From assembly GCA_017880745.1 (NCBI GenBank), contig JADGRR010000009.1:1-20961 (forward strand): 20,961 nt of DNA. The letters are read 5' to 3'. The translations under genes were made by a program, and so were the position numbers. The stretch is from Burkholderiales bacterium. Its GTDB lineage: Bacteria; Pseudomonadota; Gammaproteobacteria; Burkholderiales; SG8-39. The notes under the pieces were generated by a model. The model had not been told where the DNA came from. It made no database searches and saw only the letters and a list, made by a program, of their open reading frames with translations. Shown in pieces: positions 18,688 to 20,961 of the stretch (positions are counted from its first letter, which is position 1; each line of letters begins with the position of its first letter).

Positions 18688-19662
18688 ATGTCAAAAGCAA
18701 TCCGATTGCATAAACAAGGCGGCCCCGAAGTCATGGTGTGGGAGGACGTCGAGGTAGGCGAACCCGGACCGGGCCAGGCGCGCGTGCGCCACAATGCCTG
18801 CGGCCTGAATTACATCGACGTTTATCACCGCTCCGGCCTGTACCCGCTGCCGATGCCAAGCGGCATCGGCTTGGAAGCAGCCGGCGTGGTCGAGGCAGCG
18901 GGTCCAGGGGTGACCAACGTCAAAAAAGGCGACCGCGTGGCCTACGCCGCCCCGCCGGTTGGCGCCTATGCGGAAGTGCGCCTGATGGCCGCCGACCGCA
19001 TGGTGAATCTGCCCGATGGGATATCCTTCGAGCAGGGCGCGGCGATGATGCTGCAGGGCATGACTGCGCAATATCTGCTCAAGCGTACCTACAAAATCCA
19101 GCCCGGCGACACCATCCTCATCCACGCGGCAGCAGGAGGCGTAGGCCTGATAGCCTGCCAGTGGGCGAAGGCGCTGGGGGCGACGGTGATCGGCACCGTC
19201 GGTTCGGACGCGAAGGCGGCGCTGGCGAAGTCGCATGGCTGCGACCATCCGATCGTCTACACGCGCGAGAATTTCACCGAGCGCGTGAAGGCGATCACCG
19301 GCGGCGCGCTTCTGCCGGTGGTGTACGACTCGATCGGCAAGGATACGTTCGTCGGGTCGCTCGACTGCCTGCGCCCGATGGGCATGATGGTGAGCTTCGG
19401 CAACGCCTCCGGTCCGACCCCGACGTTCGACTCGAGCATGCTCGCCTCGCGCGGTTCGCTGTTCTTCACGCGGCCGAGCTTGATGCATTACACGGCCAAG
19501 CGCGAAGACCTGGTGGCCTCGGCCAAGGACCTGTTCGACATAGTACTTTCCGGCAAGGTGAAAATCGAGGTGCGGCAGCGCTACGCGCTCAAGGATGCAG
19601 TGCAGGCCCACCGCGATCTGGAAGCGCGCAAGACCACCGGATCGACCTTGCTCGTTCCTTGA
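18688..19662 (+). CDS. Zinc-independent quinone oxidoreductase (MDR family, QOR/zeta-crystallin-like)
   Basis: The 324-residue protein has the GroES-like N-terminal domain (residues 1-125, with HNACGLNYIDVYHRSGLYPL) and a Rossmann domain with HAAAGGVGLIACQWAKALGA at 146-165. AAAGGVG is the NADPH-binding variant typical of quinone oxidoreductases. The Cys/His zinc ligands of alcohol dehydrogenases are absent. It should reduce quinones or reactive enones with NADPH in the cytoplasm. The ATG at 18688 is preceded by TTGGGAACAGAAC, a modest Shine-Dalgarno, and matches the family start MSKAIRLHKQGGPEV. A GTG ten codons upstream is less likely. The following NIPSNAP gene lies 90 bases on and could be co-transcribed. 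Confidence 0.92.
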   Translation: MSKAIRLHKQGGPEVMVWEDVEVGEPGPGQARVRHNACGLNYIDVYHRSGLYPLPMPSGIGLEAAGVVEAAGPGVTNVKKGDRVAYAAPPVGAYAEVRLMAADRMVNLPDGISFEQGAAMMLQGMTAQYLLKRTYKIQPGDTILIHAAAGGVGLIACQWAKALGATVIGTVGSDAKAALAKSHGCDHPIVYTRENFTERVKAITGGALLPVVYDSIGKDTFVGSLDCLRPMGMMVSFGNASGPTPTFDSSMLASRGSLFFTRPSLMHYTAKREDLVASAKDLFDIVLSGKVKIEVRQRYALKDAVQAHRDLEARKTTGSTLLVP

Positions 19663-19688
19663 TCGCGAGCAGCGGGAAACGAATCCGT

Positions 19689-19713
19689 CCGCCCGCTCTC
19701 CCCCGGGGGGCGG
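19689..19713 (+). other. GC-rich hairpin downstream of the quinone oxidoreductase
   Basis: CCGCCC and GGGCGG flank a C/G-rich centre with CCCCCGGGGG. It could attenuate or process the transcript before the NIPSNAP gene. There is no U-tract. Confidence 0.35.
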
Positions 19714-19752
19714 CGAGGACAATGAACAAGCAAGAATGCCAGGAGAGAACGC

Positions 19753-20073
19753 ATGATTTTCGAATTGCGCCAGTACCGGCTGAAACCCGGCCAGCGCGAG
19801 CGCTGGGTCAAATGGATGGAAGAGAAAATCATTCCCTACCAGGTCGCACTGGGAGTGGTCGTGGTGGGCAGTTTCATCGCCGAGGAAGATCCGGACCTCT
19901 ACGTCTGGATCCGCCGTTTCGACAGCGAACAGGAGCGAGCGCGCCTGTATGCCGAGATGTATGAAAGCCCGACCTGGCTGAATGAAATAAAGCCGGTCAA
20001 CGACGGCATGATCATCCGCGAAAAGATCCAGGTGACGCGTTTGCTGGCGACGCCAAAATCGGTGATTCGTTAA
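19753..20073 (+). CDS. NIPSNAP family protein
   Basis: This 106-residue protein is a single NIPSNAP/ferredoxin-like alpha-beta barrel domain. The start MIFELRQYRLKPGQRERWVK and the centre VVVGSFIAEEDPDLYVWIRR followed by FDSEQERARLYAEMYESPTW are diagnostic. Bacterial members have no established biochemical role; dimeric alpha-beta barrel relatives include monooxygenases and stress proteins. AGGAGAGAACGC before the ATG is a strong ribosome site, which fixes the start. It follows the quinone oxidoreductase and precedes a TRAP receptor gene. Both arrangements are common in Burkholderiales aromatic or xenobiotic acid loci, but no pathway can be named. Confidence 0.88.
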   Translation: MIFELRQYRLKPGQRERWVKWMEEKIIPYQVALGVVVVGSFIAEEDPDLYVWIRRFDSEQERARLYAEMYESPTWLNEIKPVNDGMIIREKIQVTRLLATPKSVIR

Positions 20074-20149
20074 GAACTGCGCGTGCATTGAGAATTGACT
20101 TTGTCACGGCGCCATGGAACTCTTTTTCACCAGTCCGTTACATCGAGCA

Positions 20150-20173
20150 GCCGGCTTTCCTGCCGGCCGGCTC
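20150..20173 (+). other. Hairpin upstream of the second dctP
   Basis: AGCCGGC and GCCGGCT arms surround a short loop between the NIPSNAP gene and dctP. It could be a terminator stem without a U-tract or a leader structure. It is unrelated in sequence to the element at 8123-8202. Confidence 0.35.
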
Positions 20174-20207
20174 TTGGTCGTGCGTTAAATCAAAGGGGAG
20201 AATACAG

Positions 20208-20961
20208 ATGAAGCTCAAATGCCTGGCCGCGGCTTTCGCTTTGGCCATTGCCGCCAGCGGCGGCGTACTCGCGCAAACCAAACTGAAGTTCGCGCACGTC
20301 TACGAGACCTCCGAGCCCTACCACACGTCGGCGCTGTGGGCGGCGGGCGAGATCGCCAAGCGCACCGGCAATCGCTACACCATAGACGTGTTCCCGGCGT
20401 CGCAACTGGGCAAGGAAACCGACATTAATCAGGGCCTCACGCTGGGGACGGTCGACATAATCCTGACAGGCCAGTTATTTCCGGGCCGAATCTACGGCCC
20501 GATATCGATCGGCGGCGCGCCGTTCATCTTCCGCGATTTCGATCACTGGAAGAAGTACTCCACCTCCAAGCTGTTCGACGAGCTGTCCGACGGCTACCAG
20601 AAGGCGAGCGGCGGCAGCAAGGTGGTGGCGATCACCTATTACGGCGAGCGCCACGTCACGGCCAACAAGGCGATCAACAAACCCGAGGACATGAAAGGAT
20701 TGAAGATCCGCGTGCCCGATGCGCCCCTGTACACCATGTTCCCGCGCGCAGTCGGCGCCAATCCGACGCCGATCGCATTCGCCGAGGTGTATCTTGCACT
20801 GCAGAACAAGACGGTCGATGCGCAGGAGAACCCGCTGCCGACCATCGAAGCGAAGAAATTCTACGAAGTGCAGACGCACATCATGCTGACCGGGCATATC
20901 ACCGAAGCGCTGCTGACCATCATCGGCGCGCCGCTGTGGACGAAACTCTCCGACGCCGACA
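20208..20961 (+). CDS. dctP: TRAP transporter solute-binding protein (DctP family), C-terminus outside window
   Basis: The frame is open for 251 codons to the window end. It starts with a Sec signal peptide (MKLKCLAAAFALAIAASGG, probable cleavage after VLA before QTKLK). The mature part has KFAHVYETSEPYHTSALWAA, GTVDIILTG and the key block MKGLKIRVPDAPLYTMFPRA, whose Arg normally binds the ligand carboxylate, then YLALQNKTVDAQENPLPTI. This is the classical DctP/SiaP-type layout and differs clearly from the receptor at 8245. GGGGAG nine bases before the ATG is a good ribosome site. Its membrane subunits should lie just downstream, outside the window. Substrate unknown. Confidence 0.9.
   Translation, partial: MKLKCLAAAFALAIAASGGVLAQTKLKFAHVYETSEPYHTSALWAAGEIAKRTGNRYTIDVFPASQLGKETDINQGLTLGTVDIILTGQLFPGRIYGPISIGGAPFIFRDFDHWKKYSTSKLFDELSDGYQKASGGSKVVAITYYGERHVTANKAINKPEDMKGLKIRVPDAPLYTMFPRAVGANPTPIAFAEVYLALQNKTVDAQENPLPTIEAKKFYEVQTHIMLTGHITEALLTIIGAPLWTKLSDAD

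Noticed and set aside
19722..19964. Frame starting at 19722 with a GAGGAC ribosome-like site, overlapping the NIPSNAP gene
   Set aside because: It runs through NIPSNAP in another frame, and the peptide is unlike any family; the NIPSNAP start has a better ribosome site.
18691..20088. 465-codon minus-strand frame across the quinone oxidoreductase and NIPSNAP genes
   Set aside because: It spans two well-supported plus-strand genes and has shadow-frame composition.

Overview
The window is GC-rich bacterial chromosome, most likely from a betaproteobacterium. A PhaM-like polyhydroxybutyrate granule protein, a MaeB-type malic enzyme, TRAP transporters, a NIPSNAP protein and a fused 5-oxoprolinase fit a Burkholderiales-like or related lineage. 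This assignment is inferred from gene content only. There are no rRNA or tRNA genes, no CRISPR array and no recognisable transposase.

Left part (1-5460): a truncated minus-strand gene encodes an extremely repetitive Ala/Glu/Arg/Lys-rich helical protein. It is followed by a large minus-strand fused 5-oxoprolinase (HyuA-HyuB type). Divergent from that is a plus-strand DUF1445 (YcsI/D-glutamate cyclase-like) protein.

Middle part (6259-12614, all plus strand): a ribbon-helix-helix antitoxin and RelE/ParE-type toxin are stop/start coupled (TGATG) to an FAD oxidoreductase of the L-2-hydroxyglutarate oxidase type. A complete tripartite TRAP transporter (dctP-dctQ-dctM) and a bifunctional NAD(P)HX repair enzyme follow. 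A roughly 80-nt element is duplicated, upstream of the 5-oxoprolinase gene (5313-5391, minus orientation) and upstream of dctP (8123-8202, plus orientation). Its outer 7-bp dyad arms have changed in a compensatory way. Together with the gene content, this suggests a small regulon for uptake and breakdown of 5-oxoproline (pyroglutamate) and related C5 acids: TRAP import, cyclase/lactam chemistry by DUF1445, ring opening to glutamate by 5-oxoprolinase, and 2-hydroxyglutarate oxidation to 2-oxoglutarate. That is the main discovery candidate in the window.

Right part (12615-20961): an intergenic region packed with perfect inverted repeats separates the NAD(P)HX repair gene from a convergent class I aminotransferase. 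Then come maeB with a TATAAT promoter, REP-like palindromes, a patatin-like lipase, a short PhaM-like protein, a zinc-free quinone oxidoreductase, a NIPSNAP protein and the start of a second, different TRAP solute receptor cut by the window end. Long open frames antisense to oplAH, maeB and the quinone oxidoreductase are codon-bias shadows and are not annotated.
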